The notes below the pieces were generated by a model. It saw only the letters and a list, made by a program, of their open reading frames with translations, was not told the origin of the DNA and searched no databases. Both the position numbers and the translations under genes were made by a program. Positions 1 through 11,216 of a stretch of 64,000 bases of DNA are shown piece after piece; positions within the stretch are counted from its first letter, which is position 1, and each line of letters begins with the position of its first letter. This stretch comes from Porphyra umbilicalis (Eukaryota; Rhodophyta; Bangiophyceae; Bangiales; Bangiaceae). The stretch spans positions 62,001-126,000 of the forward strand of contig KV918777.1 in the NCBI GenBank assembly GCA_002049455.2, written 5' to 3'.

Positions 1-139
1 GGATGGGAGGAGTAGAAGCACCGTCCGTTGGGGCGTCGTAGGCGGCAGGCGTGCCTCGTCCCCCGCCCGGCGGCTGGCAGCCAGCTGGCAGCTTGCCGTC
101 TCTGGCTCTCCGAGTGCCACCGGCTCCACAAGTAGACAT
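1..139 (-). pseudogene. Ty3 element B' gag, N-terminal fragment cut by the window edge
   Basis: On the minus strand an ATG at 139-137 opens a frame that matches the first residues of the gag of element B at 33864 (MSTxGxGxTRRARDGKLP, then a Gly/Pro-rich stretch). The DNA from the primer site to this ATG also matches the B leader, so this is the 5' end of a second copy of that family. Only about 46 codons lie in the window, so its integrity is unknown. Its own LTR is 11 kb away because element A inserted at the LTR/primer-site junction. Gag would form the capsid of the retrotransposon particle. Confidence 0.7.
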
Positions 140-371
140 ACTGGGACCTAAACAAACTGTTCCGACTTGGCTAACGCCCTGCGCGCCAACGTCGAATATC
201 ACAACCGTGATGCCCCCGGCACCACTCCCACAAGTCGATGGCTTACGCTTCGCGCGCCAAGCGACCGTATCGACACCGTCACAATGCTACGAGGCAGCGA
301 GAAAGTTCTCGGGAACAGCGTGCCGCGAGGCACGATGAGGGTGAGGGTATCCCCTGCTGCTCCACCAAATG
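140..371 (-). other. Element B' primer-binding site and 5' leader
   Basis: Reading the minus strand, TGGTGGAGCAGCAGGGGA (367-350) is followed by a leader closely matching 33654-33863. It contains TGG, the complement of a tRNA CCA end, and 15 further bases that fit a tRNA 3' end. The leader runs to the gag ATG at 139. Bases 367-371 (AAATG) are one copy of the target duplication made by element A. Confidence 0.75.
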
Positions 372-869
372 TGTACCGGTTCTAAGCACCACCACGTTGG
401 TTCGTCGTCTGGCCGAATTGACCTCTTGATCAGCTCGGCCCGTCGAAGGAACTGCCCCAGAAATCTACCCACAGCCCAGCCTTCCCCCAACGGGAGGAGA
501 GGATCACGGCAAAGCCCAGGGGGGAATCGTAGTCCGAAGCACAGTTGGTTTTATCCAACGGCGACGGGGACAGCGTCCGCGCTGTCAATAAGCCCCTCCC
601 CAACCCGAACGCCGGTGGCCAAAGTAGCCATCCCAAATGCGCCAAACAGATAAATCCCTCCAAAGCGAAAAGTTCAAACAAGTAGTAGGGGGGTTGGGAA
701 AACCACTGGGGAAAAGCCCCGCCCCCGACCGAATCCGATCTCCCCGAGATCTGGACAGATCATTCCCTTGCTGGCCCGGATCGGGATATCTTGGGACGGC
801 CCCCGGGGGTGTGCTGCACACAGCTGAGGGGCCAGGTCCCTTCCAACTGTCAGACCCCCGACCGCCACA
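372..869 (-). repeat. Element A 3' LTR
   Basis: This 498-bp sequence is nearly the same as 11217-11714 and as the two element C LTRs (45824-46322 and 54846-55342, opposite orientation). In element orientation it starts TGTGGCGGTC and ends CCGGTACA. Just before it (870 upward on plus) lies a purine-rich GACGAGGGGGCTG, the likely polypurine tract. Confidence 0.9.
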
Positions 870-1472
870 CAGCCCCCTCGTCCCGTGACGTGGCGTCCCT
901 GCCCGTCCCGCGACGACCCCTTGGGAGGGGGTTCCGGCCCGGCCCCCCGACCGGGTGCCGGCCACAACCGGCACCCCCCTTCCCCCCCTGATCCTCGCAC
1001 CAGAGGGGTTGTCGAGGTCGGTCCGCGGACTGGATCGGCCCAACGCCACACCGGCGTGACGTGGCGCGCGGCCCGCACCGGTGTCTTGCGGCCCACACAC
1101 ACCCCGTGACGCACGTTGGCCCCATCCCTCCCCGTGGGCCCACACGCACACCCCGGTCTCACCCCCCCACCACGTGCAACTCCGCGGCTCCTCCCCACCA
1201 CCCCGCGACGTAACCCATCCGCGCTGGTTGCGACGCGGTGTTCGCCGACTCGTTCCTCCTCCCACCCCACAACGTGCCGTCCACCCCCCCCCGTGGTGCC
1301 TGTCGCTTCTTACTTCTTGCTTCTGTGAGCCCTCGGGGGGTCCCCCCCCCCCCCCCCCTCCTCCACCACGCGGTTGCCCCCATCCCTCTCGTCGGAGCGA
1401 GGACCCGGCGGCCGCCAACCACAACGTGTCCGCGTCCGCGTCGTTCTCCGCGATGGTCGACAAGAAGATGAG

Positions 1473-2246
1473 ATGATATCCTCCACCGCCGTGGGCCCCC
1501 TACCCGTGTTGTCCGACCCGTCGACGTGGGCACCGGCGTGGGAGCGCGAGGAGGCCCGCATGGGCGTAGCGGACACGCTGGCCCACGCGACGTTCCGGGG
1601 CATCGACTCGGTGCGCCCCGCCAACCCGTTCGCCAAGCAGACTGCCGTCAAGCCGCACGCCCTCGTACTGTCCCTCGACGACCGAGCCTCGTCGATCTCC
1701 GTGGGGCGGCGTAGCTGCGAGGCGGGGTACCGTCGTTCTTACGTTGGCTTCATGGCCGAAGCCCCCGAGGACTCGCCGTTGGTGCCGACCTTCGCCTACA
1801 GCTTGACGTCTCCCCCGTTCATCGGGGCGTCCGACAAGGAAGACCTTACGACGGTCCAGTCGACGACCGCGCGCAAACACCACCTGGGCGGGCTCACAGG
1901 CCACCTCGTAGCCCTTCATCGAGCGGAGTACCTAAGTTGTGCCACGGCGACCAGCTCGCGCTTGAACCTGTCGACGCCCGCGTGGTGCTACGGGGTGGAG
2001 GTCCCATACGGCAGCATGGCTGAACTCCCGTGGGTCCCCGCGGACACGACGGATGACCTCCACGCGGGGCGGCATACCCCGTGGGCCATCCTACGTATCG
2101 AATGGGTACGCCTCGAGGCGCCGCTGACCAAGTGGAGGATGAAACACGACGGCAGAGAGGGGACCACCCCACGGGGTTGTAGTAGCTCAGAGTGTAGAAG
2201 GTGTCGTTGCGTCGACGGTGCCGGTCGGCACGTCAGCGACCAGTAA
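1473..2246 (+). pseudogene. Antisense ORF of element A (homologue of the element C antisense ORF), internally deleted
   Basis: This ORF lies between pol and the 3' LTR but runs opposite to gag-pol. From about residue 6 it aligns along some 200 residues with the antisense ORF of element C (54287 downward), sharing blocks such as VGPLPVL, DPSTWAPAW, TLAHATFR, RPANPF, SLDDRASSI, GYRRSY, LTGHLV and MAELPWV. The ATG homologous to the C start is at 1453, but there the A frame meets a stop after seven codons, so A is shifted and opens again at 1473. After about 2115 it jumps to sequence matching the far end of the C region, an internal deletion of roughly 1 kb. Composition is normal for a globular protein (W, Y, F, D, E present). 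I recognise no domain. Confidence 0.6.
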
Positions 2247-2560
2247 ACCTCGCGTAGGTCATTTGCATACCCCTCGCGAGAGCGCCCTTTGTAGCCCGAA
2301 CCGAATCCCGATCCCACCTTGCGATCCGCCTCCTGACAGATCCGCGCAAACCAGCCGGCCCGATCCGCTCCCTCAGAAAACGTCCACGATGCCAGATCAA
2401 TTTGGCCCGACGGCACGGCCACGGGGAGGGCCACGATCCCGCCGCGCGACAGTGATGGTCACCACCACGGCCACGTGGCTCCGACCGGGACACGTGTGGT
2501 AAACGAAAATCGGCCACGATTCGGAACTTGAAGACCCACGTGTCCCACATGGAAATCGAC

Positions 2561-2776
2561 TTAGACGAGGAAGTCGACGACCGACCCGGCTTCTTCGACT
2601 CGTAGGCCCACACGCCGCATGTACTGATGCACCTTACGTAGGTCGAACCGACTGGCCAACTCGAGGGTGTCCTCCTCGGGGTGGTACCCCCACCAGCGGG
2701 TCCACAGGCGTAGCGTGCCGTCGTCCGCGACTTCGTGGCCCACGAAGGCCTCCCAAACGAACTCCTTGCCCGTGTG
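2561..2776 (-). pseudogene. Element A chromodomain-like C-terminus of pol
   Basis: In frame with the integrase C-terminus but after a TAA (2779-2777), this segment encodes a chromodomain-like module. A hydrophobic start (EFVWEAFVGHE) is followed by LWTRWWGYHPEEDTLE, resembling the chromodomain pattern of W, GY, acidic residues and T-x-E. Chromodomains at this position target chromovirus integration to modified chromatin. The same module follows the same TAA in element C (51996-52211). No ATG is near the stop, so expression would need readthrough or an internal start. Confidence 0.6.
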
Positions 2777-3275
2777 TTAATGCCCCTCGGGGACAACAAT
2801 GTCTTGGGGTTTTCCGAAGTTCTGCAGGAGCGTCTGCGGATCCCCCGGCGGGACCGGCGCCGCCGTCACGTGGTCACTGCTCACCGTCTCAGGGTACCCG
2901 TCGATGTCCAACGAGAACGTGCCCTCTCCGCGGGACAACACCTTTTACGGCCCGGCAGCGCGGGTCCCAATCTTATACTTGGTCCGCGTGTGGCCATCGA
3001 CAAACACCATGTCCCCCGCGTGGACGTCCTTGTTGACCGGTCGTACGCGGGCGTCGTTGTTCCTCTTATACCGACGCTGTGCCAGCGTGAGGGACTTCCG
3101 CACCTTGTGGATTGGGTTCCGCAGCCGCGCTTGGATGCCCTCGCGGACGCCTCGTGGGCTGCCGTCCGACTCCTTGGGTTCCGGTGAGCCGACGAGGCGT
3201 TCCACGGAGAGACTCCGTACACGCTCGGGGGTGACGAACTCGAGGGGCGCCACCCCGGTGCTCTGTTGCGGTCGA
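2777..3275 (-). pseudogene. Element A integrase C-terminal part, separated by a transposon
   Basis: Reading from 3275 down, the sequence resumes the integrase reading at PQQSTGVAPLEFVTPERV. It continues through the basic linker (AQRRYKRNNDARV), a GDMVFVDGH segment and the GTRAAGPYKV-type GPY/F region, matching element C 51500-51995 almost residue for residue. A stop at 2947-2945 replaces the Tyr of GPYK in C. The upstream half of the same integrase ends at 6037 on the other side of the TIR element. Confidence 0.8.
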
Positions 3276-3277
3276 CT

Positions 3278-6034
3278 CGTCGGCGGTCCTGCCCACGCAC
3301 TTGCTTGGTTACTTCCTGGCGATTCGAAGGAGACGCTTTGTGGCGACTCAGCTGATTCGCGGCCTACAGCTTGGAATGGCAGGTCGGCGATCTGGCGACA
3401 CAATAAATTTCTGGGGTCAGGCCCGGTACACGACCAAGACAATGAGAATGACGTGGATGCGGCCAAGTCCCATACGAAGTGTGCACTGAAAGACAACTTT
3501 TTGACATCTGTGGGAACGGCCACGCTCAGAAGCTACTCAGACGACGTCACTGTCAGCAAGAGAGCCTAAGGCAGACATCTGCCTCGTCTTCGCGGCCGTC
3601 TTCGATCCAGATGCAAGGCTTTCTGCGCATCGCCAGCAGTCTTGCCTGTGAACTCGGCCTCTGATTGGCGGGGCCGCCCTGCGGTGACAGTACTAGAGAC
3701 CCTGACGCGAACAGTGTTGCTGTTCTGGGACGACGTGTTTTTACCGATTTTCATGGGATAACAGCCGTGTCTACATTGCTCTGCTCGTGCAGCTGTGTTT
3801 TTCCAGCAGTGTGATTGGTTGGCGATGGCCTGGTCTCAAAGGAATCCCCCGAGATCTCTTGGGGGGGGTGCGGGAGCGGCTCCAACCGCCGCCGCCTCCG
3901 GCCGCGAAAGGCACAAAAAGCGGCCAGCGCTCATCCCCCGCCACCACCGCCCACACGTTGGCCCAAACACCGGTAGTGGCCGTAGCGGTAGCGGCTGTGT
4001 TGGTGGTGGCTGTGGATACAGCGGGGGCGGCGGCGGCCGGGGGAATGATGGGGGGTCGGGGGCGGCGGGGCGAGGGCAATGGCGGCCGCTGTCGGCCGCG
4101 GTCACGGTGGGGGGCGGCGGGGTGGCGGCGGAAGGGCACCGATGGGGGCGGCGGCGGCGCCCGGCAGTCGCCCTCTGCCGGCCGCCTGGGCGCTCCCCCC
4201 GTGCCGCCCCTGTCCCCCGACGTCCCTTTCCCGGCGGGCGCCTCCAGCGCGCTCTCCGCATCGCTCTCGGACTTGGCCAGCCGCTGCCTGTCGGGGCTAG
4301 CTACGGCGCCGCTGTCGCCGTCCTCACTCCCGCCGCGCTTGTCGCCGTCGCTGTCGCTGCCGCCGCCGCCGCTGCCTTCCGGTGCGGCGCGCAGCCCCGC
4401 CGGCGGCGGCGCCGACGGCAGCTTCGGCAGCCTTTCCGTGCTCCCGTCCACCGCGGGGGCGGCCACGGCGCCGCAGGCGGTCGCGCCGACCCGCGACGGC
4501 CGGCTGCGGCGGCCGGCGCGAGGCGAGGCGCCGCCCCCGCCGCCCGCGGCGGCGCGCAGATCGCAAGAGCCGCCCACGACAGCCGCCGCAGCAGACGACG
4601 GCGGCAGTGGGGGGATGCTGTCGGGAGAGCGGCTCCTGCCCCATCTGCGCTTGCCGGCGTTTCCGGCGCCTGCCTCCGCGGCGGGCGACGCAGCCTCCCC
4701 CCGCGTCGCAGCGGCAATGCCGACGCGGGGCCGCGGCCGCGCGTGGGGCGGCAGCGCGGTGACGCGGCCGCCGCCGACATGCGGCCGGAGCGGCGGCGGC
4801 CGTCGCGGTTGCGCCGCCGGCGGCCGCCGTCGGCGCCGCCCGCCGACGCGCCCGCGTCGGCAGACGCGGCAGAGGCCTCGCCGCCGAATGCGGGCGCGGC
4901 CGTGCCCGCGGCCGACGCGCCCGCCGCGCCGCCGCCGCCGCCGAGGGCCACCGCGGTGTCGCCCGACAGGTCGGCGGCGCAAGAGGCGGGGCGGTCCGCA
5001 CCGGCGGGCTCCCACCGCGCGTGCCCGCGGAAGATCGTCGCCGCCGCCGCCGCGCGGATTGACGCGTCCATGCCGGCGGTGGCGGGCGGCGGCGGCGGCG
5101 GCGTTGGCGCGGCGGCCGACGGTGGCGGCGGCGGCGGCGTCGGCGGCGGCGGCGCGGCGGCAGACGGCGGCGGCGAGGAGACGGCCGACGGCCGCGCCGA
5201 AGCAGCAGCGGCCGCTGACGCACCTGGCCCCCACGCGATGGCGGGTGCCCTCTCCCCGCTCCCGCGGCCGGCCGTCTCACAACCGACGCACTGCGAAACG
5301 ACTGGGACGAGTGGGCGGCGGCGGCAATGGCCAACCACCAGGCCGACGCGGGCGCCGCCGCCGCGAGTGCTGACGGCCCTGCCGCCGCCGCGGGTGCTGC
5401 CGGCGCCGCCACCGCCTCCCCCCTGCCGTCAAGGCGCTCGTCGCCGTCGTGCTCGCCGTCGGGGGGAGGACGCGGTGCTCGCCGCCCACGCGGCGTTTTT
5501 TGCCCACCGCTACGGCGCGGCGGCGGCGCAGCGGGGGGGGGCCCTCGACGTGCGCGCGCTGCTCCGGGGGCGCCCCGCCTACGCGGCGGCGCGGTCGGCG
5601 GCGGCGGGGGGGGGGGGGGGGGAAATTGCCGGGGGTTGCGGCCCGCCGACGCGGCGGGCCGCAGGGGGGGGCGGGGGGGCGGCCGCCACTGCGGCCGCGG
5701 CGGCAGCGGCGTTGCGTGATCGACAATGTCATTTGCCTAATATGGTTGGTCGCGTGTCAGTCATTGATTAGCATTGAATTGGATTAACAAATCTGCATCA
5801 GCTAAATAATACTGAAACATAAGCCCAAAATCAGTGGTAAATATGTTCTGCAGATTATGCCTGAAACCGGACAGACCGGTTAGCTATCCGCTTGCTTGGG
5901 TGTCCCCTTGCATCCACCGTATGATTTTTTTTGTAGCCCCCGTTGGCGACTTCTTGGCCGTACAGCTCGCGCCTGTGTCGCCTTGAAGTTACCAAGAAGT
6001 AACCCGAAAGGGCGAGTGGGCAGAACCGCCGACG
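3278..6034. mobile_element. Non-autonomous TIR DNA transposon inserted in element A integrase
   Basis: Comparison with the intact integrase of element C shows that 3278-6034 is an insertion. Its ends are imperfect inverted repeats of about 42 bp: CGTCGGCGGTCCTGCCCACG at 3278 and, on the other strand from 6034, CGTCGGCGGTTCTGCCCACT; both continue to GGTTACTTC(C/T)TGG. A CT dinucleotide flanks both ends (3276-3277 and 6035-6036), an apparent 2-bp duplication. No transposase is visible inside. The interior is about 450 bp of mixed sequence, a GC-extreme block, then an AT-richer stretch (about 5720-5990). A related single terminus lies at 15029-15070. The superfamily is not certain. Confidence 0.75.
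3836..5720. repeat. GC-extreme low-complexity block (GCC/GGC runs)
   Basis: This is nearly pure G and C with GCC, GGC and CGG runs, including a 15-base G tract near 5607-5621. Many overlapping ORFs rich in Ala, Gly, Pro and Arg are open on both strands only because stop codons need A or T. I see no protein domain. It forms the core of the TIR element. Confidence 0.7.
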
Positions 6035-6036
6035 CT

Positions 6037-9000
6037 GTTGCAGGCCAACGTCAGCATCGACACCAGCTCGTCCCATCGGTCTTGGTGTTCCTCGACGTAC
6101 GTCCACAACTGGACCACGATGGTCCGGTTGTACCGTTCCACTTGGACGTTCGTCTGCGGATGGTACGTCGTGGAGTACCGGTTAGAGACCCCGAGGAGCA
6201 AGCAAACACCTTGGAAGAACGTGGAGCGCAACTGGGGGCCATTGTCCGACAACACCGTCGCCGGGGGTCCGTACGCCGCCACCCAGTGGTCCAAGAAGGC
6301 TGCCGCGATGGTTTCCGCGTCGATCCGCTGAAGGGGGATGGCCCGCGTCATCTTGGAGAAACGTTCCACGATGACCAACAGATGTTCGTTCCCCGCCGCC
6401 GTCCGGGGGAGGGGGCCGAGCAGGTCCATGCACAGATCCGTCAGCGGTTCCGTCGTGGGGAAGGTCTTGAGGTAGTTTGTCTTGCGTCGCTTGCCGACGC
6501 GGTTCCTCGCGCACTGCGTGCAGTTGGCCACTAAGGCGTAGACGTCCACCACCATTCATTCCCAATAAAACCACCGTCGCATCGACGAGTACATCTTGTT
6601 CGCCCCCGGGTGCCCGTCTTACGGAGGGTAGTGCTCCCGCATCATAACCCCGTAGCGCATGTGGGTCGGCACGTAGACTTGCGCGGCCCCATCCAACGGC
6701 GCCGTGCGCACCAATAGGCCATTTGGGTCCTCGTGGAACCGCGACTTGTCGTTGCTGTCCATCGCCGCGCGGACCTCCTTGCACCGTCCGTCATCCGCCT
6801 GCCCCTCGAGGAGCTCGGCGCGCGTCAGAGGGCCTAGAAGTACCTTCTTGGTCTCTGGCGGCAATTGCCACGCGGCCGACGAGTCGGGCAAAGCCAGACA
6901 CGGTACCGCGTCGGGTATGGCCCCTTCGTCTCCCGCGAGTGTTGAGATGCGTGACATCGTGTCCGCCGCGTGGTGTGACGCCCCGGGGCGCGTCTTTACC
7001 ACATAGTCGAGCTCCGCCAATCGCAGCCGCCACCGCACCAGCCTCCCGTGGGCCCCGTCCATGTGCAACATCCACTTGAGCGCCGCATGGTCTGTGCGTA
7101 CCGTGAAGCGGATCCCTTCGACGTAGAGGCAGAGAAGGAGGGACGCCCACACAACCGTGAGGCACTCCCGCTCCGTCGTGCTGTAGTTCCGCTCCGCCGT
7201 GTTGAGGGCGCGGCTCCAATAGCCCACGGGCCGCGTGGATTGGTCGGGTTGTTCCTGTAGAAGGACCGCGCCGACCTGCCCCGCGCTTTCGTCCGTGTCC
7301 AACGTGTAGGTCCCCTGTCGCCGCGATAGGGCGAGGATGGGGGCCTCCGTGAGTCGCCTCTTGAGTTCTTCGAATGCCCCCAGGGCCTCGTCGAACAGCG
7401 TCCCCCACCGGTCGGGCCTCTTGGAGCTCGTCATGGCGGCCAGCGGCCACGCCACTTGGGCGTAGTCTTTGACGAACCTCCGATACACGTTACACATCCC
7501 GAGGAAGCTACGTAGGTCCTTCTTGCACCGCGGGGTAGACGCCTCCTTGAGTCCGCGGATTTTCTTGTCTTGCACCTTCAGCTCCCCCTGGCCCACGATA
7601 TGGCCCAAATACTCCGCCTCCTCTTGGAACAAGTGGCACTTCTTGGCCTTCAGGAAGACACCCGCGCCGCGCAGCGTCGTGAAGACCTCCCGGATGTGTT
7701 CCACGTGTTTCCCCGCCGACTGCGAAAAGACGATGATGTCGTCAAGGTACACGAGGCAGCTCTTCCACTTAAGTTCCCCGAGGATCATGTCGATGGCCCG
7801 TTGGAAGGTCGCTGGGGCATTGGACAGACCGAAGGGAAGGCGAATGTAGCGATAGGCCCCCTCGTGGCAAACGAAGGTCTTCTTGTCCCGGTCCTCGTCC
7901 GCCACGGGGATCTGCCAATACCCCGAGTTGCAGTCGAGCGTCGAAAACACCTTGGCGTCCCAGAGGAAGTCAATACAATCGTCCATTCGTGGCAACGGGT
8001 ACACGTCCCGTACCGTTACTTCGTTAAGTCGGCGGTAATCGACGCAGAACCCCATCGTCCCGTCGGGTTCAGGACCAGAACGACCGGGAAGGCCCACTCG
8101 GCACTCGAGGGCTCGATTACCCCGAGATCCCGTTGGCATTGCACCTCCTTGGCGATGATGTCCCACGAAGCGTGGCTCGCCCGATAGGGTTGGGCCCGCC
8201 GTGGCCGTGCCCCGGGGGCTACCTCGATCCGGTGCGGGGTGACATCGACCTTGCCGAGTTGTCCCGCCCGTAGCGCCTTGTATTCCTCGAGGAGGTCGTC
8301 CACGGCACCGAGGCGCGTACCGGGGACACCCTCCCAGTGGACCTCCGGCTTGGGACACGTCTTGTCCGTCGCGTGGGGCGGAGGTTGTACCTCGTCGATC
8401 CCCTCTTCGGCTTGCCGCCCCGTCTTGACCTCCTCGTCGGTCTTGTCACGGGGATCCGCCCCCATCGTAAGGACCGCCCCCGGTTCCTTCTCCTCCTCGA
8501 CAACGTTTAGCGGTCCATTGTAGGCCGTCGCGGTTGCGATGACATACCTCTTTGTTAGGTGCACCGGCACGTCCCCGATTTTCGTCAGGCAGAGGGACCG
8601 CGGGGTGTTGGGAAAGAACTCCGCTACGGCGTTGTGCAGCAGTACGTTCCGTCGGCTCATTTTGACGGGGCGTTCCCGTACCAGGTGGACCCCCTTGACG
8701 TCGCAGCATACTTGGACCGCCTGGATGCACCGCGGGCCCACGGTTACCCCTTGCCAAAGCCGGATAGCCCCAGCTTGGGTCTTCGGCTTGTTTCCTCGGC
8801 GTGGGGGCGCGGGCCGTGTGTTCCCCGTCCAGCTCCGCATCGCCACCGTCAACGTACCGTCGTCCCACTTGATCGTCTGCGCCTTGGAAGAGATGGTGTC
8901 CACGTAGCTGCGCTGGAAGTCCCACCCGAGGATGAGCGGTACCGACAGTGCCTTGACCACGAGGAACTCATACTTCATAGCGGGACCCCCGACGTAGATC

Positions 9001-9403
9001 GTCAGCGACACCTCCACGTTCACCTTGAGCAGCTGCCCCGAGGCGTCACTAACCTTGGTCCGGGGCGGCGCCCGCGATGCATACTCGGTCCACCCCTCTG
9101 GCAAAATATCCGCGCGGATCACGCTTGGCCCGGCGCCAGTGTCGACCACCGCCCTCGTGGGGACGGGGGTCTGCAACGGCGCCAACTGGTACGACGCGCT
9201 AATCTCAAAATTCTCTTTCCGTAGTAGCAACAGCGTCCCCTTGAACCGCGGGCGGTATAGCCCACGACGGCAGGGGCAGCGGGCCGGGACAGGCCACCTC
9301 GTGGTTACCGCCGGGGAGGCAAATGTGACGTGGCGGGGGGTGACCGGGGAGTTGGGGCGGACAGGGGGGATGGAGGGGGATGGCGATGCCACCCCCTCTA
9401 GGC
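6037..9403 (-). pseudogene. pol: Element A pro-pol (protease, RT, RNase H, integrase N-terminal half), disrupted
   Basis: Domains in order on minus: aspartic protease with VDTGAG near 9145; a reverse transcriptase with FCVDYRRLNEV and an intact catalytic YLDD near 7750; RNase H beginning at TLDTDESAG; the integrase zinc region ending in CTQC; and an integrase core with CMDLLGP, LSDNGPQ and a Glu in QVERYNRT. The frame changes at about 8066-8090 between the protease-RT linker and RT. Two stops, TAA at 6621-6619 and TGA at 6558-6556, fall where element C has Gln and Cys. At 6037 the coding sequence is cut by the TIR transposon and resumes at 3275. Pol is in the -1 frame relative to gag. The family match is strong; the copy is inactive. 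Confidence 0.9.
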
Positions 9404-9410
9404 GTTTCCC
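9404..9410 (-). promoter_or_regulatory. Putative -1 frameshift heptamer G GGA AAC at the gag/pol junction (element A)
   Basis: On minus, codons GCG GGA AAC GCC TAG lie in the gag frame, placing the canonical slippery heptamer GGGAAAC one codon before the TAG (9400-9398). Pol is open in the -1 frame here. In this copy gag already stops at 9473, so the site is no longer reached. Element C has GGGAAAA at the same place. Confidence 0.6.
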
Positions 9411-9472
9411 GCCCCGCGGCGCCCCTTGGCCGAGGTTGCCACGGGCGGGGCGTCCCCCCCTTCCGTCCTCGT

Positions 9473-11074
9473 TCACTCCGCGCCGCCCAACAGGTCGCCC
9501 CACACAAGGGCCACGAAGGAAGTGCGATCCGAGGCGGAGCCCGCCCCCGCGTTCCTCTGTCGAAGGAAGGTGCTCCGCGCGGCCTTCACGAGATCCCGCT
9601 GTTTGTCCGTCAGAAACTTGCAATCAGGGACTCGGTGTCCACGCGTCCAACACATGTAGCACAGCGGGGGACCCGTCGGGGCCTCCCGCCGAGCGTAGGG
9701 CGCTCCTCCGGCCGTGCGAAACCCCGGGGTACCTGACGGCAGCACCGTGACCGTGTCGTACGTCGCCGTGTCATCCTCCTCCCACGGGGAGTGGAGTTGG
9801 TTGAACGAGAGGCCTCGGGGCCCCTTCGACGTCTGTCCCTTCCGCGATGGTTCCCCGGATGACCCCCGGCTGGCCAACACCATGACGTCCTTGGCGGCCC
9901 GATACTTCCCCGCCACGTACGTCGATAACTGCTGGTAGCTTCGTTGCGCCGAGTTGGACACGAAGGCATCCGTCCGTAGATACTCCGGTAGGCCTTGGAT
10001 CCGCTGCTGTTTCATCGTCTCCTCGGAGTGGATGTTGCCGCAAAGCTCGGCGAGGCTCCGTGGACGTGCCTCGAAGGCGTCCACTCCCTCGTTTTCCACG
10101 AGCGCCGCCCTGCTAAACTTGTCCTGCGCCAGCCCCAAAGCGTGCGGCTCCGAGTAGGTCGACAACAACCAATTGACCGCCGTGGGAAAGGATCCAAGCG
10201 AGCCCCGTCCGCCCGCGATATCCGACCCCGGTAGGTTCCGAGTGAGCCGCGTCTCAGCGTCGCCCGCGAGGAATTTGGGAATTAGGTACAAACCCATCCC
10301 CTCGGACACGTCGTTGTCATCGCACGCCTTGACGAACTTTCGGAGCCACGAGAAGACCTTGAGGGGTTCCTTCCCGTTGAAAATCGGGGTCCCCCCGAAG
10401 GAAAACTTGCTATTCTTGGCCGTCCGTCCCATCTTGCGGGCCTGCGACGCCCCGCAGGTCGTGTGACGGTTCCGTAGGCGGAACGATCGGTAGTCCAGGA
10501 CGCTCGCGAAGCGATCGTCCGGGCACTCGAGGACCGCCAACTTGCCGGACGTCACCTTTCGCCCCACGTGGTCGTCGTCGTTGTTGGTTGTCGCCGGCGA
10601 CGGCGAGGAAGATGAAGACGACGATGACGACGAGGGACTACGGTGACGCCGTGACTTCCTTTTGCTGCGGCTCTTCCGCGTGTCCACTGGAGAATCTCGG
10701 CGGGGGGCACCTTGAGCAGAGCCCGCGGGGCTCGCCGTGATGACCCGAGGAACGTCGGCCAATAACGACTCGCGGAACGTCGACAGGGCCGTGTCCAGAT
10801 CGGCCATCGCCAGAGGCGTCGCCGGATCACGATCTTGATCCACCAATCCCGTCCGTTCGTCGTGACGTCGAGGGAGAAAGGCATCGGCCCCCGGTGGGAC
10901 CCGCCGTACCGTTTCGCCCACGAGGTCCGCCAATGGCCGAGGCGGAGTGAAGGGAACCCCTGATCCAGCCGCGGATCCCCCTGTTGCAGCGACCGCTGGG
11001 GTCACCGCGGATGTACCCGCCGGCATACCGCTAGCGATCGCGTCCGACTTGGGGATTTCGGGAGGCGACGCCAT
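9473..11074 (-). CDS. gag: Element A gag
   Basis: The ATG at 11074 (MASPPEIPKSDAIASG) is preferred over 11335 because the upstream part would be read from the LTR and primer site; element C has the same start (46466). About 534 codons follow: a Pro/Ala-rich start, an Arg/Ser-rich tract with a long Ser run and an acidic patch, then a capsid-like helical region (about residues 200-400) containing FSWLRKFVKACDDND. A CCHC zinc knuckle, CYMCWTRGHRVPDC (CX2CX4HX4C), lies near the end. It ends at a TGA about 73 bases earlier than the TAG used in C, so the last 24 residues are lost. Gag packages the RNA in the particle. Confidence 0.85.
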   Translation of the reverse strand: MASPPEIPKSDAIASGMPAGTSAVTPAVAATGGSAAGSGVPFTPPRPLADLVGETVRRVPPGADAFLPRRHDERTGLVDQDRDPATPLAMADLDTALSTFRESLLADVPRVITASPAGSAQGAPRRDSPVDTRKSRSKRKSRRHRSPSSSSSSSSSSPSPATTNNDDDHVGRKVTSGKLAVLECPDDRFASVLDYRSFRLRNRHTTCGASQARKMGRTAKNSKFSFGGTPIFNGKEPLKVFSWLRKFVKACDDNDVSEGMGLYLIPKFLAGDAETRLTRNLPGSDIAGGRGSLGSFPTAVNWLLSTYSEPHALGLAQDKFSRAALVENEGVDAFEARPRSLAELCGNIHSEETMKQQRIQGLPEYLRTDAFVSNSAQRSYQQLSTYVAGKYRAAKDVMVLASRGSSGEPSRKGQTSKGPRGLSFNQLHSPWEEDDTATYDTVTVLPSGTPGFRTAGGAPYARREAPTGPPLCYMCWTRGHRVPDCKFLTDKQRDLVKAARSTFLRQRNAGAGSASDRTSFVALVWGDLLGGAE

Positions 11075-11194
11075 CGTAGTGACCGGGCGGTAATCCACGA
11101 CAGACCGACGCGGAGATCCACGTCGCCTTAAATCCACAAACCAACAGACGATCGGGGAACCGGCGACCCGGTACGGGCGTGGCAACGGCCGGAA

Positions 11195-11212
11195 TCCCCT
11201 GCTGCTCCACCA
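11195..11212 (-). other. Element A primer-binding site
   Basis: TGGTGGAGCAGCAGGGGA on minus follows the 5' LTR after a 4-nt spacer. Its complement ends CCACCA and has the C61 expected of a tRNA T-stem, so it should pair with a tRNA 3' end. The same 18 bases occur in element B and B' (another LTR family) and in element C. The tRNA identity is not determined. Confidence 0.8.
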
Positions 11213-11216
11213 AATG

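Noticed and set aside
3771-5771. Several long ORFs (up to 658 codons) on both strands
   Set aside because: They lie in an almost pure G+C low-complexity block where stops are rare; composition is Ala/Gly/Pro/Arg with no motif, and four or more frames are open together.
11190-11216. tRNA-like 3' end (TCCCCTGCTGCTCCACCA)
   Set aside because: Only the 3' 18-24 bases are present at each site, always next to an LTR; this is a primer-binding site, not a tRNA gene.
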